From Mangifera indica (taxonomy: Eukaryota > Streptophyta > Magnoliopsida > Sapindales > Anacardiaceae), in contig NC_058141.1 of assembly GCF_011075055.1 (NCBI RefSeq), forward strand, positions 1,798,001 through 1,862,000: DNA of 64,000 bases. Direction: 5' to 3'. Shown here piece by piece: positions 1-10,740 of the stretch. The translations under genes were made by a program, and so were the position numbers. The notes under the pieces were generated by a model. The model was not told the DNA's origin. It saw only the letters and a list, made by a program, of their open reading frames with translations, and did not search any database. How positions within the stretch are numbered: position 1 is the first letter of the stretch; each line of letters begins with the position of its first letter.

Positions 1-818
1 TTTGCAGTGAAATGAGCGAATTTCAAATACGGGCACGTTTCATAAAAATGCATTTCCAAAAGCTCCGCGAAGTTATGATCGATCGGGTTTTGGGGGTAAT
101 GCCCGTAGATCCGACCCGCAACGGCGTCAGCGAAGCACGTTGCGACTTTCCCCATGGCGCCTGCTTGAGATAACGCCAAATACCGAATATTCTTCACGAA
201 GGCTTCAGCGATGGCGAGGTTGTTTTGCTGAATGGCTTCCGCGCAGGCCATTAGAGCGTGGACGAGTCGAATCCCGTTCTCCTGTGAGTCGGCCAGGATG
301 ACCGGACGAGTTGACTCGGCCGAGTGCAACTCAGTCTTCAAGCGTTTGTTGTCTCTGGTTGTGGAAATGGAGGAAGCAACCGGCGAAGTATTGTCACTAT
401 ACATGGCCTTGCCGGGAATCGCTTTGAGATCGTAATCAGAAGTACAACCTTCTTCAAATATCCGTTTCTGATTCTCGAAATCGATTGAAGTAATCGTGGA
501 TGGATTCGGATCCGGGTTGAACCCGGAGAGCATCCCTTGGAGCCACGTTGACAAATTGGACGGGTCATAATGAACCGAATCCGAAGCCAGAAGAGAAAAC
601 CCATCACCATGATCACTGCACATAGCTTCTTCAAGCTGTTCAAGTTTCTGAGCAACTTCCGCCATGTCTGAAGACTTAACGTTGTAACCCAAAACCGCCA
701 AGAGCTCATCCATCCCTCCATCCGCCGCAGCCACGGCTTCGTCCTCCCACATCTTGGCTTTCCCGAGGTCTGGCGCCGAATTAGCAGGAGAGTCGAGCTG
801 GCTTTGCTCCCTTTTCAT
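1..818 (-). CDS. GAI: DELLA protein (GAI/RGA type), N-terminal part, cut by window edge
   Basis: Nuclear GRAS-family repressor of gibberellin responses; in the family, gibberellin-bound GID1 contacts the N-terminal DELLA and TVHYNP motifs and the protein is then degraded. The 272 visible codons read without interruption. DELLAVLGYNVK lies at residues 37-48, an LExLE-type stretch (KLEQLE) at 58-63, the TVHYNP equivalent as SVHYDP at 81-86, and the start of the GRAS domain (RLVHALMACAEAIQQNN) at about 184-200. The rest of the GRAS domain is outside the window. The gene is intronless so far, as usual for DELLAs. The start MKREQ (ATG at 818) is chosen because DELLAs begin MKR; an in-frame ATG three codons upstream (827) would add MLI. 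Compared with the usual family sequence, glycine replaces arginine in QAGAMGKVA and in AGRIY, so this may be a diverged paralogue. Confidence 0.95.
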   Translation of the reverse strand, partial: MKREQSQLDSPANSAPDLGKAKMWEDEAVAAADGGMDELLAVLGYNVKSSDMAEVAQKLEQLEEAMCSDHGDGFSLLASDSVHYDPSNLSTWLQGMLSGFNPDPNPSTITSIDFENQKRIFEEGCTSDYDLKAIPGKAMYSDNTSPVASSISTTRDNKRLKTELHSAESTRPVILADSQENGIRLVHALMACAEAIQQNNLAIAEAFVKNIRYLALSQAGAMGKVATCFADAVAGRIYGHYPQNPIDHNFAELLEMHFYETCPYLKFAHFTA

Positions 819-1150
819 GATGAGCATAAAAAGGTAAAGCAAAAACGAAACGAAAATGAAATCTCCGGTTAGGGCGTTCTGAGAGTGAAGAAAAATAATC
901 TGGGCATTTAGTTTTGAGTGAAGAAACAGTAGATTTAGAGTGTGTGGCGCGAGCTTCAATGAATCAGAAAGAGAGAGGATTGGAGTTAGGGAAATATGGC
1001 AAGTGAGATGGGTTCAGCTTGTGACAGATAGATGCAAAAATTCTAGACTTATTTCCGTCCTCAAGGTTTTAATAAAGTACCATCTTACCCACAGGTTTGA
1101 GATAATAACAATACACTCCAATGATATATTACTTATATTTAGTTAATAAA
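819..1150. other. 5' flank of the DELLA gene
   Basis: About 330 bases upstream of the DELLA start. The first ~200 bases are of mixed composition and probably hold the 5' UTR and proximal promoter, but no TATA box or other site stands out. A 68-codon plus-strand ORF here has no recognisable features and is not called. Confidence 0.4.
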
Positions 1151-1648
1151 GGGAGGTGTTTGGTTTTAGGAATATTTTATTATCAAAATTAGAAGATTAT
1201 CTTAAAGATGAATTATTTAAAAAATTATTAGACATAAATTATTACTATATTTAATAAAATCTGATAAAAATAAAAATATATATAAATAATTATTGTTTTC
1301 AATTAGAAATAATAAAATAATACTCTTATATTATTTTATTTAAATACCTTTGGGTTATTTTAAAATATTTTGTTATGTTATTTGTTATATTAATTGAAAA
1401 TAAGACTATTTTTATCTTAAAAACTAATAAATAAGAATATTATTATAATAAAATCAAGATTACCTTGATAATTTTTTAATACTTAAAATAGAAGTAATAA
1501 TCAGATTACATTTATATTATCTGTCACATCACCATTGATAATAGAAGATTATCAAAATATTTTATTACTTATAAATCAAATAAAATAATATAAGTAATAA
1601 AAGATAGATTGTTAAAGTAATATTTATTTCCCTTAACCAAACAGGCCC
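1151..1648. mobile_element. ~500-bp Tourist-like MITE, copy 1
   Basis: AT-rich 498-bp block bounded by GGGAGGTGTTTGGTTTTAGG on the left and the inverse of GGGCCTGTTTGGTTAAGGG on the right. No coding capacity. The same termini and nearly the same length recur at 4804-5299 and 9124-9625. The TGTTTGGTTT type of terminus is common in PIF/Harbinger-derived (Tourist-like) MITEs; that class assignment is inference. Target duplication not clear for this copy. Confidence 0.65.
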
Positions 1649-2159
1649 TATGCGTATGGAATCAAGTTGAGTCAGTTAAGGCATGAATCCATGTTCAATT
1701 CGAATAAGTTAAACTCAAGTTGAAGATCTATCCTAGTTCAAGTTTGAGAGTTCATTGATATCCTTGCATCGAAACTCTTTTATTTTTATATCACTGTTTA
1801 TTAGTTGGTTGAATTAAGTTTAAATTCAAACTGAACATTTTAGTTTTAAATCGTGTTTAAACTAACCTTTGTTTGGGAAGGATTGAAATCAAACCTTCCT
1901 AATTCATTTATTGCTCTACTCTTTGTGGTAATTCTCTTTTCTTTTTTATTGTTATGATTTTTGCTTCACTCCTTGCCTCTCTAATTGTGCTAATTTTTTA
2001 CTTCTTTTTTGGTTTTTATTAGCCCATCCAAATTTTAACTCAATTTTAAAAGTACATCTATGACAATTTAAAACCTTAAATATTTATTCGTGAGCTAATT
2101 GTTATTAAAATTTTCTATTAAAGATAAATGTTAAATCTGTCATTTTATCAATAAAGTTA
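1649..2159. other. AT-rich intergenic sequence, no feature seen
   Basis: Includes 'gaattcaagttgaa'-type low-complexity sequence resembling the dispersed AT-rich repeats elsewhere in the window. No gene or clear element boundary is visible. Confidence 0.4.
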
Positions 2160-2640
2160 AAAAAATATAAAATTTATTATATTCCTCCTAAATTTTAAAA
2201 ACTAATAATTTCACTATTGTCTAAAGTTTTCTTATCTTTGAAAAGAAACATTTTGCCCCTTCAAATCTAAAGTTTATTTTCTTCCCCTCTCTAGCCACCA
2301 GTGACGACATTTTCAACTTTCTCATCTCTCAGTTAGCTCTCTCGATGTGATTCTTTCAGAATTGACAACTCTTCATCGATTCAGACGAATCGATGTATCT
2401 TCGTCGATTTATCAATTCTATCTAGAATCAACGAAAACGTATCAATTCTAGAAGAATCACGTCAAAGAGAGCAAATCAAGAGATGAGAAGGTTAAAATTA
2501 TTGTTGCCAATAGTCAGAGAGGGGAATAAAATAAAGGTTGGGAGGGATGTTACTTTTCAAACTTATAGAATTGAAGTAAAGTGTTAGTTTTTAAAACTTA
2601 AAAAAGAGAATATAATTATTAACTTGAAATCGAATTTAAT
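2160..2640. repeat. Foldback-type inverted repeat element
   Basis: The left arm (around 2165-2290, beginning ATTATATTCCTCCTAAATTT) pairs imperfectly with the right arm ending near 2625. The centre (about 2350-2460) is itself partly self-complementary around GAATCGATG and TTCTAGAA motifs. Layout and terminal wording resemble the foldback elements at 3636-4491, 16979-17674 and 61990-62690. Boundaries approximate. Confidence 0.5.
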
Positions 2641-3077
2641 TTGATTAAATCATTGAAAATTAAAGAAGAAGAAGAATTGTCAGTGTTGTAAGAGGGTTTA
2701 AGTCAAGTTGAATAATTATTCGAATCCGAACAACTTAAATTAAATCCACCTTTAAATGAAATTAGAGGAAGTTTGTGTATTATGTTTGACTTAACGGATT
2801 TACCATCTATTATAAACCGATGAATTAATAAATTTAATTTGTGAGAAAGGGGCAAATGTTTCAAATTTCCCGGCAATGCTTGAAAACCCCATATTGAGGC
2901 TGCAAAGTTCAATAAATTCCTTTTCAATATTTTTTATTTAAGTTTGGAACAAAATTTAATCATGATTGATTTAAACTTAAAAGGAATTGATCCAAAATCA
3001 ACTTAAAATTAAAGAATTAAAGTTGGAACTCAAACTTGTCCAATCCAACTTTGATTATTGACCTCGTATGATTACTA
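2641..3077. other. AT-rich intergenic sequence
   Basis: Contains 'aagttgaataattattcgaatccgaacaac'-like degenerate repeat sequence. A 74-codon minus-strand ORF (2703-2927) has no recognisable features and is not called. Confidence 0.4.
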
Positions 3078-3617
3078 TATAATTTGAGTATACAGATAAT
3101 ATATTATAATATAGTTAGATAATTTTTAATTAAAGATAAAATAACACTCAATCACTTGATGATTTATCATCTATATATATATATAAAATATATACATATA
3201 TCATTACTCTATATGATATTGCTTATGATCCAATCTAGCATGTGTTTATGCCTTATCCAAGAGTTGAGAATATTTATAAAATAAATAAAAAAAGAGTAAT
3301 GCTACGTATACATAATTGGGTATACAAAAAATATATTATTATATAATTCAGTATTATTTTATTATTAATTCAAAATTAACCAATTATATGATGATATATT
3401 ATTTTTATGTATTCAAATTTCAAAATATTATACACATAGTTTAAAAAGCAATATTATGTATACCTATTTTAAGTAAACAAATGGGTATCTACTTATACGT
3501 GTCAGCATGTGATTGAGAGTTATTTTATCATAAATTGAAAATCATTCAATCACACGATGACACACATAAGTATGTATTCATTTATATACTCAAAATATAT
3601 ACATATAGTTTTATTTT
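3078..3617. mobile_element. Cluster of three ~150-bp palindromic MITEs
   Basis: Three neighbouring copies (about 3078-3225, 3295-3455, 3447-3617) share a palindromic core in which CATGTGATTGA-like and TCAATCACACGATGA-like sequences face each other around ATTTTATC...AATT. The ends carry ATGTATAC / TATACACATAG motifs. About nine further copies lie at 6165-6310, 12300-12440, 18168-18375, 21567-21735, 27373-27480, 40530-40655, 42160-42310, 57650-57785 and 60345-60450. No coding capacity. Confidence 0.6.
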
Positions 3618-3635
3618 AAGTTTAAATGATTAAAA

Positions 3636-4491
3636 AGGCCAAAGGATTATTGTCTACCTAAGTTTTAGTCCAATCTCAAAACAACACTTGAGTTAATTCA
3701 AAATCCCAAATACCCACAAATGGACTAACTTTTGTCAGAGGTAAAAGTAAAATTATTATTTTATTATTAAATCTTAAACCTTAAAAATTTATATCATTTC
3801 CCACTCTTAATTTAGAAAACTAACAATTTCCTCTCATGAATAAACTTTGAAACATTGCAATTTTCCCTTTAGAGTTCCAATCTTTCAAGTGATCCATCAA
3901 AATCAGGTAGCTCAATAGATCCAACGTTGATGAACGATTCGACGAAGAAGAAACACATTTTGTTGACTAATCTAGACGATGAAGCATCATCTAGAAACAT
4001 CGATGCTTTGGGATGACAATGTGTCATCTAGATCTAGATGATGATGCGTTAACGCTTTTGGATGACGATGCATTATTTAGAAACATTGATCTGGATGGCG
4101 ATGTATCATCCAAAATCGTCAATCTAGATGACAATGCATCGATAAAGGATGCTTCTTTATGTTGAATCCTTCATTAATGTCAAATTCGTTGAGCTATTGA
4201 ATTTCGATGGATCACCTGAAAAATTGAAACCTCAGAAAAAAAATTACAACTTTTCAAAATTTTATTATAAGAGATATTGTTAATTTTATAAACTAAACAA
4301 AAAAAATAGTATAAATTTTTAGAATTTAAAATTTAATAATAAAATAATAATTTTATTTTTATTTTTAATAAAAAATTTAATATAAATTAATTTATAAATA
4401 AATATTTAAAATTTTAAACTATAGTAAATATATTTTCCAATATAAATTTCATTAGGTTAAAACTTGAGTCTGAAATGGCCCTTTGGCCGAT
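3636..4491. repeat. Foldback element with GGCCAAAGG termini
   Basis: The left end reads GGCCAAAGGATTATTGTCTA and the right end, in reverse complement, GGCCAAAGGGCCATTTCAGA; both continue into long, imperfect inverted arms. The centre (about 3965-4145) holds degenerate ~45-bp tandem repeats built on GATGACGATGCATCATCTAGA. No ORF of note. Probably a non-autonomous transposon; superfamily not assigned. Confidence 0.55.
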
Positions 4492-4803
4492 TAGAAAAAA
4501 TAGGGCCAGCCATTACAGCCTTAAACTTTTACGTTATAAATAGATAAAAAATATTAATTATAAAATTTAAATTTTGTTGGGGATAACAAAATAAAATCAC
4601 ATCGCGGGACAAATTTTGTGGAGGTGAAAATAAGTGCAAAATTTTCGTCTTTAAGGCAGGCGCGTACAATGGCACGTGTACAATTTTTTTTTTAAAATAT
4701 GATTGATCAAATGTCAGACCTGTCCTATGCGAGGAACCAACTGACTATAAAACTCGCCGTCAACGTCGGCCACTTATCCCTTGGTCAGAGATTCATAACC
4801 TAA
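4492..4803. other. GC-richer island, function unknown
   Basis: The 4600-4800 stretch is much less AT-rich than its surroundings and holds a G-box-type ACGT core (GGCACGTGTAC near 4672). No ORF or RNA fold recognised. It is followed directly by the MITE at 4804. Could be a relic of a gene or promoter. Confidence 0.3.
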
Positions 4804-5299
4804 GTGGCTGTTTGGTTTAATATATGTAAAGATTAATTTAATAATTTAATATTTAATATTTATATTATATTATTTAATTTAATTTAATAATAATAGTAAA
4901 TTATAATAATTTTTTATTATTAATATTAATATAATAGATAATATAGATGAAAAATTTATTATTATTTTTATCTTAAATATTAAAATATTATCAAAATAAT
5001 CTTGATTTTATTATAATTATATTATTATTTATTAATTTTTTTAGATAAAAATAAATTTATTTTTAATTAATATAATAAATAATATAAAAATATTTAAAAA
5101 TAATTATTTTTAAGGATATTTAAGTAAAATAATTTATTAATATTTTTTTTTATCATTAACTAAACATAATAATTATTTATATATATCAAATTTTATTAAA
5201 TATAACAATTATTTATATCTAATAATCTTTTAATTACTCTATCTTCAAGATAATCTCTCTATTTTGATAATAAAACTTTACTTAAACCAAACACTCCCC
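4804..5299. mobile_element. ~500-bp Tourist-like MITE, copy 2
   Basis: Left terminus GTGGCTGTTTGGTTTAA and right terminus, in reverse complement, GGGGAGTGTTTGGTTTAAG. 496 bp, AT-rich, non-coding. Internal sequence (AAGATAATCTCTCTATTTTG near the right end) matches copy 3 at the same place. Confidence 0.65.
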
Positions 5300-5619
5300 A
5301 AATATTTTAAGAAAATGTCGCAACTTAACAGTATTATTAGTTTTTCGTATAATATTATACTTATACCTATGGTATAATATATACATATTTTTAACTATAT
5401 AAATAATATAAAAATTAATATACATTTTAATTTATATTAAAATTAATGTAATAAAATAAATATATTATATAATATATTATTAAAAATTAATATAAAATTT
5501 AAATTTTTACAAATACTTAATATTTTTCAAAATAAATAGGTATGAATTAAAATTTTATTATTTTATTTAAAAAAATTGACCTATTCCTAATAAACTCTTT
5601 TTTCCCCCCGTGAAATTTA
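5300..5619. other. Very AT-rich intergenic sequence
   Basis: Almost only A and T, with short palindromes such as ATAATATTAT. Possibly decayed MITEs; nothing can be called. Confidence 0.35.
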
Positions 5620-6050
5620 AAAATAAATGTTTTCGACGTGACCTTATATTACAGAATGCGGCTCAACTCATCTTACTTTTTTCGAGGGAACAAACGGCAG
5701 GAAAAAGGCCCGCAGCTGAAACTGACTCCACGTGATCATTACACATGGATGGGTCCCACTTCAGGACTTCACAGAAATGCTACAGCACCACTTCGAGAAA
5801 CGGGCTCACCGTCACCCATGCATATTACACGTATTCAGATTCCCATTGTTTTCTGGTTCCACGCGCGCCTTGGAGTTCTTGTTTGGTACTCGTGGAACCA
5901 GACCCGGTGGATATCGTTAACCTTGCTAATATTAGGGGCCATTGTAATTACTATATTTATTAATAAAATATCCGTAATTTATATTAATAAAGAAATATTA
6001 TTATTCATAGTGGGATCACATTGGTTGTAGAAGGCATCAGGGGTTGAAAT
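5620..6050. other. GC-richer island with a perfect 12-bp inverted repeat
   Basis: Mixed-composition island in AT-rich DNA. TCTGGTTCCACG at 5852-5863 is perfectly complementary to CGTGGAACCAGA at 5891-5902, giving a possible 12-bp stem with a 27-nt loop. A CCACGTGATC box is near 5730. A 130-codon plus-strand ORF (5638-6030) overlaps two other ORFs in different frames and looks like chance. Could be a gene relic or a regulatory region. Confidence 0.35.
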
Positions 6051-6164
6051 GTTGGTTAATTACAAAGAACCCCCATAATTTTTTGCTTCTATTTTATATC
6101 GCTATAGTTTTCTAGAACTATTACAATCATTCCTTCTTACAATTAATATTAATTTTTGTGGCAT

Positions 6165-6310
6165 ATTATTAACTATATTATATAATTAAATAATTTTATA
6201 TTAGATATAAAATAATATTTAATTATAAATTAATACATTATTATTAATACATAATAACTACTCATTGTTAGTGCATATAATATTATTTTTATTAAAAATT
6301 TTGAAGAGAA
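6165..6310. mobile_element. ~150-bp palindromic MITE
   Basis: Copy of the short palindromic family (TAATTATAAATTAATACATTATTATTAATACA core with flanking CATATTATTAAC / GTGCATATAATA). Decayed; boundaries approximate. Confidence 0.4.
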
Positions 6311-6429
6311 TTTAGGTTAACAAAATTTTATTAATATGAAAAACAGGTCTAAATATAAATGACTAATAATTAATAAATAGATAGGTGAATAAGAGAATAA
6401 ATAAATAAAAATGACTAAAAATTAATTGA

Positions 6430-6800
6430 AAAGTAGATTTGAGTTATCAAAAGTAGAGTTAGATTCGAATCGAAATGAGTTTAAGTTTGGCTCAACTTAC
6501 ATATAATAGAGCTCGGGCTCGTCAAGCTCATTACATTTGAGCTCAAATTCAATTTGAGTTTGGTTTAGCTAGTTTCAAATTCAAACTTTTAATTAATTTA
6601 TTATTAAAAAGACATCGTTTTAATACAAATTGGTCAAAACAACATTATTTTGTATCAAAATTTTTAATTGACAAACTTTAATGAGTAAGCTCGAGCTCAA
6701 AAATATTGGTTTGAACTCACTCAAACTTACTTAAGGCTAACTCATTTGGAGCTTATTCGAGCTCGAATGAGTTTAGTTCGAATTCAACCCTAATCAGAAG
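6430..6800. mobile_element. MITE-like element with GAGCTCGAGCTC arms
   Basis: The left part (GAGTTAGATTCGAATCGAAA) and the right part (inverse of TAGGGTTGAATTCGAACTAA) are imperfect inverted repeats. Both arms contain repeated GAGCTCGAGCTC / AAACTCA motifs. The middle has 'AAAACGACATTATTTT'-like sequence also seen at 10560-10610. Related decayed sequence occurs at 10370-10740, 11080-11450, 20650-21060, 27008-27371 and 58740-58970. Confidence 0.5.
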
Positions 6801-7480
6801 CTCAATTCAAATTTGAGAAGTTTTCCAAAGAAATCAAGCCTACAATAATACATAACATGAGGAGTAATAAAATGACATTCATCCAAAACAAACTTACCAT
6901 TCATAATCTATATTTCAAGAAATTAACTTCTCTATCACTTCTCACCAGGGGAGCTTCAAATTAAGTTAAGTTTAAAATAGAGTTAATTTGAGTTTGATTC
7001 AAAGTTGAAATGATTAATTTAAATTTATATTCGAGCTAATTTAAATGATAAACAATAAAATCAAAGAAAATAAATGAGCCATCAGAAAAAGAAAAGAAGA
7101 AAATTAACAGAAAAGAAAAGTTCAATAAATTTCAACTCAAAATTAGTTCATTTGAATCAACTATAAATTCAAGCATAAGTTAATCCAATTCGAATTCACT
7201 TGTATCTCTTATATAATATCTTAAAAGTTAATAATTGATATATTGACATTTTGTATAAATATATTTGTTAAGATATGATTATTTTATTTTTTTATCAATA
7301 TTGTTTATTTTCTTCCCCTGTAACATAAATAATTTATAAAATATAAAATTTTTTCAAATGTTAAATTTATTTTTAACATTTGAAATTCTTTGAAATTATC
7401 TCTCTTTTTTTTTTTATTTTCCATTTCCTTTCCCCTTCTATTTTCAAACAAAAATAAATCTTTAAATTAGAAATATTTAC
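6801..7480. other. AT-rich intergenic sequence
   Basis: Contains further GAATTGAGTTTGATTC-like degenerate repeat sequence (about 6950-7200). No gene seen. Confidence 0.35.
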
Positions 7481-7790
7481 AATTACACAAGGGCGATTGC
7501 ACACGCGCTCTCTGGCGAGTGTGTTACTGGAATCGTGAATGTGATGAGACAGACAGGCTGGCCCTGCTGAACCATAAAAGGGAGGATCATTCCAGAAGAT
7601 GAACTGCGCCCTGTATTTGGTGAAGGAATCGTGAGATCACGCGCTCAATGACATGGCACTTTCCTATCTGAATGAACACTGTGGCCTTCTTTATACAGTG
7701 GGAACCATGGCTTGATGAGTCATCTTCCCAGAGATTTCTCGAACACCTCAAACCCAAACGCTGACGTTTTGCCCGAGAAATTAGTAACCA
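7481..7790. other. GC-richer island, unexplained
   Basis: About 300 bases of gene-like composition flanked by AT-rich DNA. A minus-strand ORF of 74 codons (7587-7811) covers part of it, but the product is not recognisable and lacks splice-site support. Could be a gene fragment or a non-coding RNA locus. Confidence 0.3.
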
Positions 7791-8282
7791 AAAAAAAAAA
7801 AACTCAAACAAAATTAAAGGGAAGAAATTATGAAATTAATATAATAATTACGAGAATTTTCACATTAAATATTATCCCTTAATAATGAATCCCACCTTTC
7901 TCTGAAATTATAAATTGAATCTAATGATTGTGTTAATGAACTTAGTTACTTAATTAGCAAAATAATGATTGGATTTTGAAATTAATACAACTTAATATAA
8001 GCATGTGCAAATTTAGTTGCTTGGAAAATTTGAAATAAAAGTAAAGGTGATTTGAATGAAAAAAAAAAGTTTTATATATAAGAAAAAAATGAATTTAATT
8101 TTTTTTTAATAATATATCAAATCAAATTGTTAACTCATTTGATAATAAAATTGATTATTGAATCTAGAATTTTTTTTATTGTGATCAGTTTAGACTTAAC
8201 ATGACAGTTCAATTCGAATAAAATTTTTTGTTAAAATAAATTTGTAGTAATTTTATGGCTGACTTTATCCATATCATAGATT
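7791..8282. other. AT-rich intergenic sequence
   Basis: Long poly-A/T runs; no gene or clear repeat boundary. Confidence 0.35.
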
Positions 8283-9047
8283 AGGGGTGTGTACGCTCTG
8301 ATTTTGTACAATTTGAAAGTTTTTTAAGCCAAACTAAAAAAATGATTTGAAATTTTTTTAACTCAAAACAAACTAAACTGAGAATATGGTTTGGTTTGAT
8401 TCGGATTACGATTTGAACTATAGTTATCAATATCTTACGATATACAATTCAGATAAAAAAATAATATATATTATAAGATATATCAAATTAATACGATACA
8501 GTAAACGTATCATATGATATAATACATATCTTACGATATAATATATATTACCGAAATAAATTGATACACTTTTTAAAGAAAATGATAGTGTATTAGGGGT
8601 GTATATGAAAACTTTTAAAATATTAAAGGTGTTTGTGATATTTTTCAAAATGATAACATGTTAATATAATATTTTATTATTTTAATTTTTAAAAGGTAAT
8701 TATATAATATGATATACGATATAGTAAATTAGATTTTTGATATATGATATAATACACGATTCAACTATCATAATTTGAATATTTTAAAATAATTTATATA
8801 TATATATAAAGAAAATGACAAATTATATATGAAAAAACAAGTTGTACATTTAATTACTTAATAAAAAATTTTGTGAAATATATAAAGAAAATACGGTTTA
8901 TAGTTTGGTTTGATTTAAAAATCGTTCAAATTATAACTCAAACTAAAGAAAATGATTTAAAAAATTCTAACGCAAATCAAACAATATTTTTTAAATGATT
9001 CAATTTAATTTTATAATTTGAACCAAATTATGCATACTCTTATCATA
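8283..9047. mobile_element. Outer element of a nested pair
   Basis: The left part (from TAGGGGTGTGTACGCTCTGA) and right part (ending ATGCATACTCTTATCATAGG) look like diverged inverted termini of the TAGGGGTGTGCACG type. Subterminal sequence on both sides shares 'ttgaaattttttaactcaaaac' and 'tggtttggtttgatt' motifs. The element is interrupted by a second repeat at about 8416-8775. Confidence 0.4.
8416..8775. mobile_element. Inner ~360-bp element with ATAGTTATCAATAT termini
   Basis: Bounded by TATAGTTATCAATATC and the inverse-like GATTCAACTATCATAA. Rich in 'acgatatataatacgatat' motifs. A related copy in the same orientation lies at 63430-63810, where the blocks around 'gtgtttgtgatatttttcaaaa' and 'gatacatgatataata' recur. 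Non-coding. Confidence 0.45.
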
Positions 9048-9123
9048 GGTTGTTTGACTCATAATAGTTTGGTGGTTGGTCATGCTACGAGGATCTCAGA
9101 TTGTTAAAAACTAAAAAGCTTAA

Positions 9124-9625
9124 GGCTCTGTTTAGTTTGAAGATTTAAAAATTACTTTAATAATTTATCTTTTATTATTTTCATTATTTTGTTTGATTTA
9201 TAAAGTAATAAAAAATTTCAATCATTTTTTATTACCAATGGTGATGTAACATGTAATATAAGAGATAATCTGATTATCACCTTCATCTTAAGTATTAAAA
9301 GATTACCATGAGAATCTTAATTATGATTACTATTTTATCCTTACTTATTAAATTTTTAGGGCAAAATTATCCTCAATTTGAAATTAAAATAATAAATAAT
9401 ATAATAAAATTTTTTTATATATTAATCTTTCATATAATAAATAAAATAATATATTAGTATTTTTTTATTACTTATAGCCAAACATAATAATTATTTATGT
9501 ATATTAATTTTATCAAATATAATCAAATATAATAATAAATTTATATCTATTAATTTTCAAAAAAATTTATCTTTAAAGTAATCTTTTAATTTTGATAATA
9601 AAACATTTTTTAAACCAAACACCCC
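9124..9625. mobile_element. ~500-bp Tourist-like MITE, copy 3
   Basis: 502 bp. Left terminus GGCTCTGTTTAGTTTGAAG; right terminus, in reverse complement, GGGGTGTTTGGTTTAAAA. Flanked on both sides by TTAA, consistent with a target duplication of the TTA/TAA type used by PIF/Harbinger elements. Internal sequence matches copies 1 and 2. Confidence 0.7.
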
Positions 9626-9703
9626 TTAAAATTCACCTACCTTTTTCGTGCACTTGCAGATTTTCTGCAGTAAAAAGGAAAATAATAAAAAAAGGTTTTA
9701 TTT

Positions 9704-9732
9704 CACGCAATTATTATTATTATTATTATTAT
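9704..9732. repeat. (ATT)n microsatellite
   Basis: About nine ATT units in a row. Confidence 0.9.
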
Positions 9733-10369
9733 AACTTTGTCAATGCAAAATATACAAAATTAGAAATGTATATGTAAAAAATTAATAAGGATTAAAAGAT
9801 TTTTAAAGTGGTCAGATTTACTTCTGATTGTTTTATCATTAATTGTTTAATCGTTGTTTATTATTATTTTTATAACCAAAAACACTATATGAATTATAGT
9901 ATTATATTATATCAAAATTAATTATATCAAATGAGATAAACCTCAGATTCAATAATCGATCTTATAACTATTGAATTAGATAAATTATCAAATAAGTTAA
10001 GACTTTTATCTTAATATATCGTTATAAGATATTTAAACTCATATTATTTTATACATAAAATCTTATCTTTTATCATTCAAATTATCTCTTCTACGTTATC
10101 ATTCATTAATTTATCGTTCCATTAATGTGCTTATATAAAAATGATATGTCTAATTGATGTATATAACTTGCATAGTTAGTCACTTCTTCAATGAAACTCA
10201 TATCCATTTTTTCTAAAAAGAGTTTGACCGCACAACAATGAATAGATCTATAAATATAAGTCTTGCACTTACAAACTAAGTATCTACTTGAGCGGCTTAG
10301 GTTCATTTGGCAGTTACATTCCAAGTTTAATGATATTTACTTGATTTTTTATGGTTTGTGTAAAATTTT
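9733..10369. other. AT-rich intergenic sequence
   Basis: No gene recognised. A 72-codon minus-strand ORF (10106-10324) shows no domain or splice context. Confidence 0.35.
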
Positions 10370-10740
10370 GGTTGTTGTGGAATCGTACTAGTTTAAGCTC
10401 GTTTATCAGTTTGGCTGAAAGAACTTAAAATAATTTGATTTAAATTAGTTTAAACCTAAAGTTTTTATATTGTTAAACTCTAACTCAAGCTTGAAAGATG
10501 TTCCACTTGTGAAACTCATGAGTTTGAAAAAACTCAATTAAAATCGTTTAAAATGACATTGTTTTTACTTTACTAATACATACCAAAACGACATTATTTT
10601 AATCAACTTTAGCTTAGTTATAATACCAAACTAAACTCAACTTAAACTCGATGAACTCTCTTTAAACATGTTCAAGTTAAACTTAGTTTACGAGGAATCG
10701 AATTTGAGTTCAACAACTAATGACTCAAATCTAGTCCTAC
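10370..10740. repeat. Dispersed repeat with TTTAAGCTCG / CTCAAATCTAG arms
   Basis: Same style as 6430-6800: repeated 'aactcgagttt'-like motifs on both sides of an 'AAAACGACATTATTTT' centre. Decayed; termini uncertain. Confidence 0.4.

Noticed and set aside
825..827. Upstream in-frame ATG for the DELLA gene
   Set aside because: It would add MLI before MKREQ; DELLA proteins start with MKR, so the ATG at 818 is preferred.
940..1146. 68-codon plus-strand ORF upstream of the DELLA gene
   Set aside because: No recognisable content and it runs into AT-rich sequence; probably 5' UTR or promoter of the DELLA gene.
5638..6030. 130-codon plus-strand ORF with two overlapping ORFs in other frames
   Set aside because: Three overlapping frames in a GC-richer island suggest chance; no domain, no splice context.
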